A stretch of DNA of 64,000 nt from Oscillospiraceae bacterium (GTDB taxonomy: Bacteria; Bacillota; Clostridia; Oscillospirales; Ruminococcaceae): assembly GCA_900768995.1 (NCBI GenBank), contig CAAGEZ010000026.1:1-64000 (forward strand). Reading direction: 5' to 3'. The notes below the pieces were generated by a model. That model made no database searches. It was given only the letters and a program-made list of their open reading frames with translations, and was not told the DNA's origin. A program made the position numbers and the translations under genes. Shown piece by piece: positions 23,910 through 33,361 of the stretch (the stretch's first letter is position 1; each line of letters opens with the position of its first letter).

Positions 23910-25625
23910 TTGAAAAAGCTTCTCGTTTATATGAAAGGCTACATCAAGGAATGCATTCTCGGACCGCTTTTCAAGCTCCTTGAAGCACTCTTTGAGCTGT
24001 TTGTGCCGCTGGTGGTGGCTGCCATCATTGACAAGGGCATTGCGGCGGGAGACAAGCCGTACATTGTGAAAATGTGCCTTATGCTGGTGCTGCTGGGATT
24101 TGCGGGACTTGCGTTCTCAATCACGGCGCAGTATTTTGCGGCAAAGGCTTCGGTAAGCTTCGTTGCAAGGCTTCGCCACGTGCTTTTTGAACACATTCAG
24201 AAGCTGTCCTACTCCGAGCTTGACGAGCTTGGGACCTCAACAATGGTCACCCGAATGACCAGCGATATGAATCAGGTGCAGAACGGCGTTAACCTGACGC
24301 TGAGACTTCTGCTCCGTTCGCCCTTTGTGGTTTTCGGCGCAATGGTAATGGCGTTCACCATAAATGCGCAGGCGGCTATGATATTCGTTTATGTCACAGT
24401 TCTGCTCCTTATCGTGGTTTTCGCAATTATGCTCTGCTCAATTCCTCTTTACAGAAAGGTCCAGCAGAAGCTTGACGGCGTTACCTCGGTAACAAGAGAG
24501 AACCTCACCGGCGTTCGTGTTATCCGTGCATTCTGCAAGGAGGGGGAGGAGACTGAGAGATTCGTTTCCCGAAACTCCGAGCTTACCCATTCCCAGGAAT
24601 TTGTGGGCAGGATTTCCGCTCTTATGAATCCTGTGACCTACATCATCATCAATCTGGGCATCATTTTCCTTATCAACAGGGGTGCCATAAACGTTGAAAT
24701 GGGAATTATCACTCAGGGCGCTGTTGTGGCACTTTACAACTATATGTCGCAGATACTTGTTGAGCTAATAAAGCTTGCAAACCTTATCATCAACATCACA
24801 AAGAGCATTGCCTGCGGAAATCGTATCCAGGCGGCTCTTGAAATGGAACCCTCCGTCACCGACGGAAAGGGCGGCAGTGAAAAGGGCGAATATGCGGCTG
24901 AATTCAGGCACGCTTTCCTTAAATACAGAAATGCGGGCGACTATGCTCTTTCGGACATTGATTTTACGGTTAAAAAGGGCGAGACTGTCGGCATCATCGG
25001 CGGAACAGGCTCGGGAAAATCCTCCCTTGTGAACCTTATCCCGAGATTTTACGACGTATGCGGGGGAAATGTTCTTGTAAACGGCGTTGATGTTAAGGAT
25101 ATGGCTGTTTCTGAGCTTCGTGACAAAATTGGCGTTGTTCCTCAGAAGGCTGTGCTTTTTAAGGGAACTATCCGTGAAAACCTGCTCTGGGGCAATGAAA
25201 ATGCCTCCGAGGCGGACATTGAAGAGGCAGTGGCGGCGGCTCAGGCTCTTGATGTTATCAAGGCAAAGGGCGGCTATGACTGCGAGATAGAGCAGGGCGG
25301 AAAGAACCTTTCGGGCGGTCAGAGGCAGCGTCTTACAATTGCAAGGGCACTGGTGAGAAAGCCTGAGATACTCATTCTTGACGACAGTGCTTCCGCTCTT
25401 GACTTTGCAACCGATGCGGCACTGAGAAAATCTCTCCGTGAGCTTGACTATTCTCCTGCGGTGTTCATCGTTTCCCAGCGAACCTCCTCCATTCTCCATG
25501 CCGACAAGATAATCGTTCTCGACGACGGCAAGGCTGTTGGCATCGGCACTCACGCCGAGCTTCTTGAAAACTGCGAGGTATATAAGGAAATCTACAATTC
25601 ACAGTTCAAAAAGGAGGCGGTCTGA
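23910..25625 (+). CDS. ABC exporter half-transporter, degenerate ATP site
   Basis: 571 residues: six-segment exporter domain (1-310) and a nucleotide-binding domain with Walker A GGTGSGKSS (about 364), signature LSGGQ (about 466), Walker B ILILDDSASALD (about 486) and SQRTSS at about 520. The catalytic Glu after Walker B is Asp and the switch His is Gln, the marks of the non-hydrolysing site in heterodimeric exporters such as BmrCD and LmrCD. TTG start 23910 follows AAAAGGAGAG. It pairs with the next gene, which starts one base after its stop. Confidence 0.93.
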   Translation: MKKLLVYMKGYIKECILGPLFKLLEALFELFVPLVVAAIIDKGIAAGDKPYIVKMCLMLVLLGFAGLAFSITAQYFAAKASVSFVARLRHVLFEHIQKLSYSELDELGTSTMVTRMTSDMNQVQNGVNLTLRLLLRSPFVVFGAMVMAFTINAQAAMIFVYVTVLLLIVVFAIMLCSIPLYRKVQQKLDGVTSVTRENLTGVRVIRAFCKEGEETERFVSRNSELTHSQEFVGRISALMNPVTYIIINLGIIFLINRGAINVEMGIITQGAVVALYNYMSQILVELIKLANLIINITKSIACGNRIQAALEMEPSVTDGKGGSEKGEYAAEFRHAFLKYRNAGDYALSDIDFTVKKGETVGIIGGTGSGKSSLVNLIPRFYDVCGGNVLVNGVDVKDMAVSELRDKIGVVPQKAVLFKGTIRENLLWGNENASEADIEEAVAAAQALDVIKAKGGYDCEIEQGGKNLSGGQRQRLTIARALVRKPEILILDDSASALDFATDAALRKSLRELDYSPAVFIVSQRTSSILHADKIIVLDDGKAVGIGTHAELLENCEVYKEIYNSQFKKEAV

Positions 25626-27392
25626 GTGGCGGCAAAGGCTAAGGTTCCGAGCGGAACTCTTAAAAAGGTTTTCGTTTACGTTAAAAGATACATTCCCCTT
25701 ATCGTCATTTCCGTGCTCACGGCGGCGGCTTCGGTGGGGCTGACGCTGTATGTTCCCATTCTTGCGGGAAATGCAATTGACTGCATTGTTGGAAAGGGAA
25801 ATGTTGATTTTGCAAAAATTGCGGATATTCTTCTGAAGATCGGAATTACTGTGGGCATTACCGCTGTTGTTCAGTGGGTGATGAACACGGTGAACAACAG
25901 GATAACCTATCACGTTGTCCGTGATGTGAGAAATGAGGCTTTTGAGAAGATGCAGAAGCTTCCTCTCAGCTACCTTGACGTTCACCCTGCAGGCGAAACT
26001 GTGAACCGTATCATTGCGGACGCAGACCAGTTTGCGGACGGTCTGCTTATGGGCTTTACACAGCTTTTCACGGGCGTTATCACCATTCTTGCCACCCTCA
26101 TTTTTATGCTGAGCATAAGCTGGAAGATAACTCTTGCGGTTGTGGTCCTCACACCTCTTTCACTTTTCATTGCCAAGTTCATTGCGGGAAAGACCTATTC
26201 TATGTTCCGCTTACAGTCGGAGACAAGGGGCGAGCAGACTGCTTTCATTGACGAGATGATAGGCGGGCAGAAAATCGTGCAGGCATTCGGCAGAGAGAAA
26301 AAGAGCCTTGAAAAGTTTGATGAAATAAACGACAGGCTTGAAAAATGCTCTCTCCGTGCCACGTTCTTCTCATCTATCACAAACCCCTCCACACGTTTTG
26401 TAAACAACGTGGTCTATGCGGCGGTGGCTCTGACGGGTGCGCTGACCTGCGTTGCTACGGCTGGGGCGGCTGTTCCCTTTACCGTGGGTCAGCTCTCTGT
26501 GTTCCTTTCCTACGCAAACCAGTACACTAAGCCTTTTAATGAGATATCGGGCGTTGTTACGGAGCTCCAGAATGCTCTTGCCTGCGCTGCAAGGCTTTTT
26601 GAGCTTATCGAGGAGGAGCCTCAGATACCCGATAAGGAGAATGCGGCGGTGCTTTCAGACCCCAAGGGCAATGTTAAGCTCGAAAACGTAAGCTTCTCCT
26701 ATGTGCCTGACAGGAAGCTTATTGAAGACCTTAATCTTAATGTCAAGCCCGGTCAGAGGGTGGCTATCGTTGGTCCTACGGGCTGCGGCAAGACTACCGT
26801 TATCAATCTGCTGATGAGATTTTACGATGTGGACGGCGGTTCTGTCAAGGTGGAGGACATTGACATCAGGGATATGACGAGGGCAAGTCTGAGACAGAAT
26901 TACGGTATGGTGCTCCAGGAAACCTGGCTCAGGGCGGGCACTGTTAAGGAAAACATCGCTATGGGCAAGCCTGATGCCACTGACGAGGAAATCATTGCGG
27001 CGGCAAAGGCATCTCACGCTCACGGCTTCATAAAGAGACTGTCAGATGGCTATGACACGGTTATCGGCGAGGACGGCGGCAGCCTTTCTCAGGGGCAGAA
27101 GCAGCTATTGTGCATTGCACGGGTTATGCTCTGCCTCCCGCCTATGCTCATTCTGGACGAGGCGACTTCTTCAATCGATACCCGTACCGAGATAAAAATT
27201 CAGGAGGCTTTTGCACGGCTTATGGAGGGCAGGACAAGCTTTATCGTTGCTCACCGCCTTTCGACTATCCGTGAGGCTGATGTTATCCTTGTTATGAAAG
27301 AGGGTCACATCATTGAGCAGGGAAATCACGAATCCTTACTTGCAAAGAACGGCTTCTATGCAAAGCTGTACAACAGCCAGTTTGCGGATTAA
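25626..27392 (+). CDS. ABC exporter half-transporter, catalytic partner
   Basis: 588 residues: exporter membrane domain followed by a nucleotide-binding domain with Walker A GPTGCGKTT (about 381), signature LSQGQ (about 486, Gly to Gln), Walker B MLILDEATSSID (about 507) and AHRLSTI (about 541). Glu and His are intact, while the signature is altered, so together with the previous protein one composite site is active and the other degenerate. GTG start 25626, with AAGGAGG a few bases upstream inside the previous gene. Likely multidrug or lipid export. Confidence 0.93.
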   Translation: MAAKAKVPSGTLKKVFVYVKRYIPLIVISVLTAAASVGLTLYVPILAGNAIDCIVGKGNVDFAKIADILLKIGITVGITAVVQWVMNTVNNRITYHVVRDVRNEAFEKMQKLPLSYLDVHPAGETVNRIIADADQFADGLLMGFTQLFTGVITILATLIFMLSISWKITLAVVVLTPLSLFIAKFIAGKTYSMFRLQSETRGEQTAFIDEMIGGQKIVQAFGREKKSLEKFDEINDRLEKCSLRATFFSSITNPSTRFVNNVVYAAVALTGALTCVATAGAAVPFTVGQLSVFLSYANQYTKPFNEISGVVTELQNALACAARLFELIEEEPQIPDKENAAVLSDPKGNVKLENVSFSYVPDRKLIEDLNLNVKPGQRVAIVGPTGCGKTTVINLLMRFYDVDGGSVKVEDIDIRDMTRASLRQNYGMVLQETWLRAGTVKENIAMGKPDATDEEIIAAAKASHAHGFIKRLSDGYDTVIGEDGGSLSQGQKQLLCIARVMLCLPPMLILDEATSSIDTRTEIKIQEAFARLMEGRTSFIVAHRLSTIREADVILVMKEGHIIEQGNHESLLAKNGFYAKLYNSQFAD

Positions 27393-27401
27393 GGGGGTAT
27401 T

Positions 27402-28169
27402 ATGAGAAAAGCTATTGCACTTTTTATGGCTATGGTCTCTTCGCTGGTATGCGCCTGCGTGGACGCTCCTGCGGAGAGTGACTGTACATCGGAATCAACT
27501 GCTATTGAAAGAGAGGACACAAAAATGGATTACAAGGCACTTGGAAAGCCGCTGGTTGCGCTTACATTCGACGATGGACCGAATATTGTAACAACACCTC
27601 AGGTACTTGATGTGCTTGAGGAAAACGGCGTAAGAGGCTCATTCTTTCTCGTTGGAAACAACATCACCGAAAGCACCGAAAAGGTGGTAAAGCGGGCGTA
27701 TGATATGGGCTGCGAGATAGACAATCACTCAAGGACACACTCGGATATGACGAAGATGAGCGCTGAGGACATCAGGGCGGAAATTGATTTTGTCCGTGAA
27801 AAGGTGAGGGACATCACGGGGGAGGACACAAAGTTCTTCCGTCCGCCTTACATTGCGGTGAATGACGGGATGTATGACGCTATCGATATGCCATTTATCT
27901 GCGGCGTGGGCTGCAATGACTGGGAGGACAGCGTTTCCGCCGAGGAAAGGACTGAGCGCACCTTAAAGCAGGTGAAGGACGGCACCATAGTGCTCCTCCA
28001 CGATATGCAGGGCAATTCAAAGACTGTTGAGGCACTAAAGACAATTATCCCGACTCTGAAAGATGAGGGCTATGAATTTGTTACAGTTTCGGAGCTTTTT
28101 GAGGCTAAGGGCATTGAGATAAGCGGCGATGACAGAGGGCTTTATACTTTTGTGGAAGAGAAAAAGTAA
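27402..28169 (+). CDS. polysaccharide deacetylase (NodB domain) lipoprotein
   Basis: 255 residues with lipobox LVCAC. The NodB domain has LTFDDGPN (about 48-55), SFFLVGNNI, NHSRTHSDM (His ligands, about 108-116), FFRPPYIA and a late IVLLHDMQG. All catalytic metal ligands are present, so it should remove N-acetyl groups from peptidoglycan or another surface glycan outside the membrane. It starts 10 bp after the ABC exporter and ends at a strong terminator, so it shares that transcript; export and wall modification may be linked. Confidence 0.88.
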   Translation: MRKAIALFMAMVSSLVCACVDAPAESDCTSESTAIEREDTKMDYKALGKPLVALTFDDGPNIVTTPQVLDVLEENGVRGSFFLVGNNITESTEKVVKRAYDMGCEIDNHSRTHSDMTKMSAEDIRAEIDFVREKVRDITGEDTKFFRPPYIAVNDGMYDAIDMPFICGVGCNDWEDSVSAEERTERTLKQVKDGTIVLLHDMQGNSKTVEALKTIIPTLKDEGYEFVTVSELFEAKGIEISGDDRGLYTFVEEKK

Positions 28170-28180
28170 GTATATATGAT

Positions 28181-28216
28181 AAAACCCGCCCCGATTTTTT
28201 GATCGGGGCGGGTTTT
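28181..28216. terminator. strong bidirectional terminator
   Basis: AAAACCCGCCCCGAT pairs with ATCGGGGCGGGTTTT around a short T-rich loop. It closes the ABC-deacetylase operon on plus and the chemoreceptor gene on minus. Confidence 0.92.
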
Positions 28217-28227
28217 GTTTGGCAATA

Positions 28228-30273
28228 TTACTTTTTCAAAGTAAATCTTCCTGTAAGTCTCTTCATTGTGTTTGCCTGTCCCGCAAGCTCTTCTGCGGCT
28301 GCGGCGCTCTCCTCAGAAGCAGCTGAATTGTTCTGAGTGACCTCGGAAAGCTGTTCAACAAAGACATTTACACGTGTAACAGCTTCTGACTGATCGTGGG
28401 AATTTTTCGCAATGTCATCAATAGATGTGATGATCTCGCCGATGTTTGTAACAACGGTGTTAAGCGATTCGGCAGTCTGATTTGCTATCTGGGAGCCGTT
28501 GTCAACAGCCTCCATAGTCTTGCTGATAAGTGCCGATGTGTTCTTGGAAGCCTCGGCGGATTTGGACGCAAGGTTCCTTACCTCGTCGGCAACCACTGCA
28601 AAGCCCTTGCCTGCGTCACCTGCACGGGCAGCCTCAACGGCAGCGTTCAGCGCAAGGATATTTGTCTGGAACGCAATGTCCTCGATAGTTCTGATAATTG
28701 CGCTGATCTGGTTGGTGTTGTCATTTATGTCCTTCATAGCGTCAAGCATATGATTCATACGCTCGTTGCTGAGGTTTGCCTCGCCGCCGATAGAGTTCAT
28801 ATCTTCGCTGACCTTTACGGCACGCTCCGCATTTGTCTTTATCTGCTCGGACATTTCGGTTATGGTGGAAACAAGCTGCTCAATGGAGCCTGCCTGTTCG
28901 GTGGAGCCGGAAGCAAGTGTCTGCGCACCGCCCGATACCTGATCTGCACTGGTTGCAACCTGATCTGCGGCATTGTCTATCTTTACGAGTGTGCTGTTGA
29001 GGGAAGCGGTTATGTTTTCGAGAGCGGCTTTCAGCTTCTCAAACTCGCCCTTATAGTCCATTTTAAGGCTGATGTCAAGATTACCGTCAGCAATTTTGTT
29101 AAGTACGTCGGACATTTCGGAGATATATCCCGAATAATTTCTGAGCTGATCGGTGGTCTGGCTGATGCTGTCTGCAAGAATGCCGATATCATCGTTGGAC
29201 TTTGCCTTAACGGTAACATCAAGCTCGCCTGCCGCAACTCTCTGAGCGGCACGGTTGATATCACGGAGAGAGCGTGTCATCTTCACGGACACGAATATGG
29301 CAACGGCTGCGGTGACAGCTGCCACAAATATTACTGCTCCAAGCATAACTGTTACCATATGAACAGTCTGCTGTGAAAGCTCGGAGGATTCGGCTGTGAA
29401 AATAAGTTTCATACCGTTGTCAAGAGTGCTGAAAACCGCACTTCTTTTTGCACCGTTTACATTGCATACAACTGGCTCTGCGCTTGCCTCTTCCGAAAGT
29501 GCATTTATAAGCGAATCTGAGGAGCAGTATTCTTCAAGACCCGTGCCGAAGGTCATATCCCTGCCGTACATAACGCTGTTGCTGCTGTCAACGATAATAG
29601 GCATTCCTGTTTCGTATGCATCGGATTCCTCTGCAATGTTCTCGAAAACAGTGAAGTCGATGTCCATTCCCACAATGCCCACGTTCACGCCGTCATTGAA
29701 CAGGGGAACAACGTAGGATATCATATATATTCCCACGTTTTCGTTAAGATAGGGATTCATCCAGGTGGGACCGCCGTTGTTGACAGGTGTGTAGTACCAG
29801 CCCACGTGAGCGATATCAGTTTTGTCAAAGGTGCTGAAATCGGTGGGAGTCACGCTCTGAAATGCTTCACTTGTGCTGTTTCTTGTCAGGAACAGACCCG
29901 ATGTAGGCTCGGTAAAATCGGGGTTATATCTTATGTATGCGCAAATGGCACCGTCAGTGTTGCCTGCGGAGCTGAAAAGAAGCTGCTCGATGTCATTGGT
30001 GTATTCTTTCACATAGTTTTTGTCGGTTTTGAATTTGTTGAAATCGTCAAGATTGCACTGAGCGACCTCCGCTACCGTATCTACCGACTGCTCGATCTTG
30101 CTCAGATATGCGTTGATGTCGGAACTTATGCTGCTTTCGGTGGTGAGCATAATTTTGTCGGTATCATCGTTTAAAGCAGAGTTGGCGCTTAAATTGGCGA
30201 GAGTGCCTACCGCAATGGAGGCGATAGTCGTACAGGCAGCCGCCATAATGCTTATCTTCTGAGTTATAGTCAT
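28228..30273 (-). CDS. methyl-accepting chemotaxis protein, dCache type
   Basis: 681 residues from ATG 30271-30273 (MTITQKISIMAAACTTI) after GGAGGGG. One membrane segment, an extracytoplasmic double-Cache domain (about 35-305) with PTWMNPYLNENVGIYM and VGIVGMDIDF, a second membrane segment, a HAMP domain, then the coiled signalling domain with the conserved tip IEDIAFQTNILALNAAVEAA. It should sense a small ligand and control the CheA kinase. The Cache ligand is not clear. Its promoter region carries TGTGTTAAAATACACA, a possible hairpin or operator. Confidence 0.95.
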   Translation of the reverse strand: MTITQKISIMAAACTTIASIAVGTLANLSANSALNDDTDKIMLTTESSISSDINAYLSKIEQSVDTVAEVAQCNLDDFNKFKTDKNYVKEYTNDIEQLLFSSAGNTDGAICAYIRYNPDFTEPTSGLFLTRNSTSEAFQSVTPTDFSTFDKTDIAHVGWYYTPVNNGGPTWMNPYLNENVGIYMISYVVPLFNDGVNVGIVGMDIDFTVFENIAEESDAYETGMPIIVDSSNSVMYGRDMTFGTGLEEYCSSDSLINALSEEASAEPVVCNVNGAKRSAVFSTLDNGMKLIFTAESSELSQQTVHMVTVMLGAVIFVAAVTAAVAIFVSVKMTRSLRDINRAAQRVAAGELDVTVKAKSNDDIGILADSISQTTDQLRNYSGYISEMSDVLNKIADGNLDISLKMDYKGEFEKLKAALENITASLNSTLVKIDNAADQVATSADQVSGGAQTLASGSTEQAGSIEQLVSTITEMSEQIKTNAERAVKVSEDMNSIGGEANLSNERMNHMLDAMKDINDNTNQISAIIRTIEDIAFQTNILALNAAVEAARAGDAGKGFAVVADEVRNLASKSAEASKNTSALISKTMEAVDNGSQIANQTAESLNTVVTNIGEIITSIDDIAKNSHDQSEAVTRVNVFVEQLSEVTQNNSAASEESAAAAEELAGQANTMKRLTGRFTLKK

Positions 30274-30331
30274 AAAAATACCCCTCCGAATTATAATAAC
30301 CGCTGTGTTAAAATACACAGCTTTTGACAAT

Positions 30332-30360
30332 ATTATACAATAATCATTATAAAAAGTCAA
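30332..30360 (-). promoter_or_regulatory. chemoreceptor promoter
   Basis: Minus-strand TTGACT (30355-30360), 17-bp spacer, TATAAT (30332-30337). The inverted repeat GCTGTGT...ACACAGC (30302-30321) lies just downstream. Confidence 0.65.
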
Positions 30361-30414
30361 TATATTATTGGCTTAAAGTTATAATTTATGCCCCGAAAAA
30401 ATGCACAAAATATG

Positions 30415-30448
30415 AAATGCGCCCTGCAAATTTTTGCACAGCGCATTT
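30415..30448. terminator. hairpin terminator after hydrolase gene
   Basis: AAATGCGC pairs with GCGCATTT, with an inner TGCAAA/TTTGCA stem. A T-run follows on plus; the minus strand also has T-rich flanks. It lies 15 bp past the stop of the minus-strand hydrolase. Confidence 0.6.
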
Positions 30449-30463
30449 ATTTTTTAGGGCATA

Positions 30464-31657
30464 TCAGTTTTTCAGGGACTTGTCTCTGCGCTCCATAAGC
30501 TCTGCCCACAAAAGCACGGCGTCCATTGCGGCAAGCTGATTTCCGCAGCAGCAGTGGTCTGCTCCGAATTCACGCTCGGTTATCTCACGGGCGGTTACGG
30601 AGCGGGCATTTTTCAGTATCAGCATCTGCCTGCCGATGCCCGCGCGGCACGCCATTGTGTCCTTGCTGCCGCCGATGATGAGGTAATCCTTTGTGAGCCT
30701 GTCGGCAACGGGGCGGAGGTCTATGGCGTGAAGATATTGTATGAGCTTATATACGTTCGTTGTCCCGAACCTGTGGAAATATGTGCGGAAAAATGCCATT
30801 CCCTTGCCCTTTTTTGCAGCATAGATAATATTTATGAGCCAGCCGAAAAGGAACAGGATAACATTCAGCAGACCCCATACAAGTCCGTTTACAAATGCAT
30901 TGTTATGAAAATTCATTTTAAGGGCGCCGAACTGGGCAATGCTTACGCACTTTGTGATCCTATCATCAAATGCGGAGGCTCTCGGGGCGTAAAATCCGCC
31001 AAGGGACTGACCTATTAAAATGACATTATGGAGGTCAAAATATTTTGTCACCGCCATAACGGGCTTTTCCCATTCGATAATAAGGGGCGCACCGTGGAGA
31101 CGAATGCACTCGCCCTGCCCGGGACCCTCAAAAAGATACACGTTATAACCCTGCTCACGGAGATATTCGCACTCGGCAAAAAATTCCTCATAGCTCGAAT
31201 CAAAGCCGCCGTGCATAACTATATCGCCTTTGGGGTCATCGGCATTGAATTTCAGGGTGGGCATCGTGTAATTTTCATATGGCACATTTACAAGCTCGAC
31301 AAGAGGGTGCTCGCCACTGAAAAAATCAGCATAATATTCAAAGAAAAGCTCCCTTGCTTTTTTCCAGGCGGCAAGACCGTTCGGTTCCTCCCAGTCGGTG
31401 AAAAATTCGGACATACGGTAAAGTGCCGCTGCATTTTTTATGTGCCCGTTTTCAAGCTCAAAGTCACCACGCTTTTTCAGAACGGTGTAAAAATCGGCGG
31501 CTGATTTAATGTTATTTCCAATCTCCTTTGCAGCAGCAAGGTCGCAGCCGTCCATATTCACAAGGCGGTTGAGCTGAAAGCTGATGCTGGGGTCACTATT
31601 CAGCTTGTGTATTCCCACGGGTATTTTTATGGGCTTTGTGATATCATATTTTTCCAT
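30464..31657 (-). CDS. alpha/beta hydrolase, dienelactone/FrsA-like
   Basis: 397 residues. A helical N-terminal part (1-125), then an alpha/beta-hydrolase with HGGFDSSYEEF (oxyanion region), nucleophile Ser in LIGQSLGGFYAPR (about 215-225), acid Asp in GGSKDTMACR and His in GADHCCCGNQ. A hydrophobic stretch (LLNVILFLFGWLINIIY) suggests a lid or membrane contact. The ATG at 31657 is better spaced from AAAGG than the one at 31663. It is the third gene of the TetR operon. Substrate unknown; lipid or aromatic ester is a guess. Confidence 0.82.
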   Translation of the reverse strand: MEKYDITKPIKIPVGIHKLNSDPSISFQLNRLVNMDGCDLAAAKEIGNNIKSAADFYTVLKKRGDFELENGHIKNAAALYRMSEFFTDWEEPNGLAAWKKARELFFEYYADFFSGEHPLVELVNVPYENYTMPTLKFNADDPKGDIVMHGGFDSSYEEFFAECEYLREQGYNVYLFEGPGQGECIRLHGAPLIIEWEKPVMAVTKYFDLHNVILIGQSLGGFYAPRASAFDDRITKCVSIAQFGALKMNFHNNAFVNGLVWGLLNVILFLFGWLINIIYAAKKGKGMAFFRTYFHRFGTTNVYKLIQYLHAIDLRPVADRLTKDYLIIGGSKDTMACRAGIGRQMLILKNARSVTAREITEREFGADHCCCGNQLAAMDAVLLWAELMERRDKSLKN

Positions 31658-31672
31658 TTTCATCGACCTTTA

Positions 31673-32518
31673 TCAGAAATTTTCGCTGAGGAATTTTTCG
31701 ATTTCCTTTATGTACAGATCCGCACGCATAAGCATTCCCAGATGTCCGCCGTAGGTCTCCTTTACAACGGGGTTGGTGAAGATATCTACAAGCTTCTGGG
31801 AGTCGGATTTTTCAAACATATCATTTTCTGGGATAAGCACCAGCACCTTTCCGTCAAGATAGGCAAAATCGCTTTTTTTGAATTTTTCCAGCTTGTATAT
31901 ATCTCCTGTTGCCATAACTGCACGGAGATAGGAATATCTGTAGCTCTCGTCCTCACCGATGCATTCAAAAAATGATACCGCATAGGCTTTTTCCTCGTCG
32001 GTCTCGTTTCTGAAATGCTTTTGCACCGCCTTGATAAGCGCAGGTCTCAGTTTGTCAAACTTCACGGTCTTGATGTAAAGCTTCATAAGGGGGAGAATGT
32101 ACTGTTCCTTTTTCATTCCCTCAACATAAGCGGAATCAACGGTCAGGGTGGTCATCATAATAAGTCCGCCCACCTTGTAATTTTTGGCATAAAGCTGACC
32201 GAGAATGCCGCCGTCGCTTATGCCGCAGATTATGGGGAGAGCTATTTTCAGCTTGTCAAAAAGCCCGTGGAGAAATACTATCATTTCCTTGTTTTTGTAG
32301 ACCTTTACGGGATATTTCATCATTACCACACGGTAATTTTTTTCAAGGGCTGACACGTAATTTATCCATTCCTGCTGAGTGTCGATACCGTTGAGAAAAA
32401 CAATGGTCTGACTGCCGCTGCCGCTGTCGATGACCCGGAACTCGTGCCCTGAAACGGTCACGGGCTTATAGCTGTGGGTTTTAAGAAAATCTCTGTATTC
32501 ATCTGAAAAAATTCTCAT
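31673..32518 (-). CDS. alpha/beta hydrolase
   Basis: 281 residues. IVFLNGIDTQQEW is the oxyanion strand, CGISDGG (about 100-106) holds the nucleophile Ser, LVLIPENDMF carries the acid Asp and YGGHLGML the His. ATG 32516-32518 overlaps the TetR stop (ATGA), so translation is coupled. Probably an esterase or lipase-like enzyme induced through the TetR regulator. Confidence 0.82.
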   Translation of the reverse strand: MRIFSDEYRDFLKTHSYKPVTVSGHEFRVIDSGSGSQTIVFLNGIDTQQEWINYVSALEKNYRVVMMKYPVKVYKNKEMIVFLHGLFDKLKIALPIICGISDGGILGQLYAKNYKVGGLIMMTTLTVDSAYVEGMKKEQYILPLMKLYIKTVKFDKLRPALIKAVQKHFRNETDEEKAYAVSFFECIGEDESYRYSYLRAVMATGDIYKLEKFKKSDFAYLDGKVLVLIPENDMFEKSDSQKLVDIFTNPVVKETYGGHLGMLMRADLYIKEIEKFLSENF

Positions 32519-33111
32519 ATTATCTCTCCCTTTCCGCTTATGTAAATTTCAATGGTATGCAGTAATATCCGGACGCTGTTTTCCAGGGACGCTATGACCA
32601 TTGTGTCGCTGTGCTCACGAATGGCGTAAATTGATTTGATGAGGTTCATAAAAGTTCCCGTGTCAACGCCCTCACGGACATCGCTTATGAGCGACAGCCA
32701 GAACTGTGCCGTTTTTATCTGAATATCGGGGTCAAATAAGACCTGCTTTTTTATGTGATTTTTCAGCCAGTAAAAGTCGCTGACGGTGAGCCCGTTCATC
32801 AGGTCAAGGTCTGAGTGGAGATACTCGTTGAAAAATTCCATAAATTCGTGGGCTGACATCTGTGTTCGCCCGTTCAGCTTTTTGAGCAGCATTTTCTGAG
32901 TTTCCTCGCTTGCGTATGCTGCAACTTCGAGAATAAAATCCTCTTTTGAGCCGAAAAAAAGATAGAAGCTGCCCTTTGCTATCCCAACGGCGGCGGTGAG
33001 CTTTTCAACGGACATTTTCTGCACCCCAAGCTCCTTGCTCAGGCGTATCCCTGCAAGGATAAGCTCCTGTCTTATTCGTTTTGATTCTTCCTCTGTGAAT
33101 GCGTTCGGCAT
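32515..33111 (-). CDS. TetR-family repressor
   Basis: 198 residues from ATG 33109-33111, which has GAGG six bases upstream; ATG 33123 is a weaker alternative. The N-terminal helix-turn-helix is visible in MSVEKLTAAVGIAKGSFYLF (about 34-53). The C-terminal ligand domain shows no close match. It likely represses its own operon with the two hydrolases through the inverted repeat at 33126-33156. Confidence 0.9.
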   Translation of the reverse strand: MPNAFTEEESKRIRQELILAGIRLSKELGVQKMSVEKLTAAVGIAKGSFYLFFGSKEDFILEVAAYASEETQKMLLKKLNGRTQMSAHEFMEFFNEYLHSDLDLMNGLTVSDFYWLKNHIKKQVLFDPDIQIKTAQFWLSLISDVREGVDTGTFMNLIKSIYAIREHSDTMVIASLENSVRILLHTIEIYISGKGEII

Positions 33112-33125
33112 AAGTTTCCTCATCT

Positions 33126-33156
33126 CTGTGACCGAATTTGATAATTTTGGTCACAG
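33126..33156. promoter_or_regulatory. candidate TetR operator
   Basis: CTGTGACC (33126-33133) and GGTCACAG (33149-33156) are perfect inverted arms around a 15-bp AT-rich centre. They lie just downstream of the -10 of the TetR operon. Confidence 0.6.
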
Positions 33157-33160
33157 GATT

Positions 33161-33189
33161 ATGTTACCATATGCTAACTGAAATGTCAA
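33161..33189 (-). promoter_or_regulatory. TetR operon promoter
   Basis: Minus-strand TTGACA (33184-33189), 17-bp spacer, TAACAT (33161-33166), directly upstream of the inverted repeat. Confidence 0.65.
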
Positions 33190-33301
33190 TAGGTTTTTTG
33201 TTGTTTTGTTGCTTATGCTTAGTTTTATATAGATAAATTCATCGTATTTGTACAGAACGAATTATGCGGAAGGGTTTTATGAATTGATATTGGTCTGGCA
33301 G

Positions 33302-33330
33302 TTGCATTATTTGGAAAAATGTGATATAAT
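33302..33330 (+). promoter_or_regulatory. promoter of the 33362 gene
   Basis: TTGCAT (33302-33307), 17-bp spacer, TATAAT (33325-33330), 32 bp before the start. Confidence 0.7.
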
Positions 33331-33361
33331 AACAAAGTTAGTTTATTTTGGGAGCGATATT

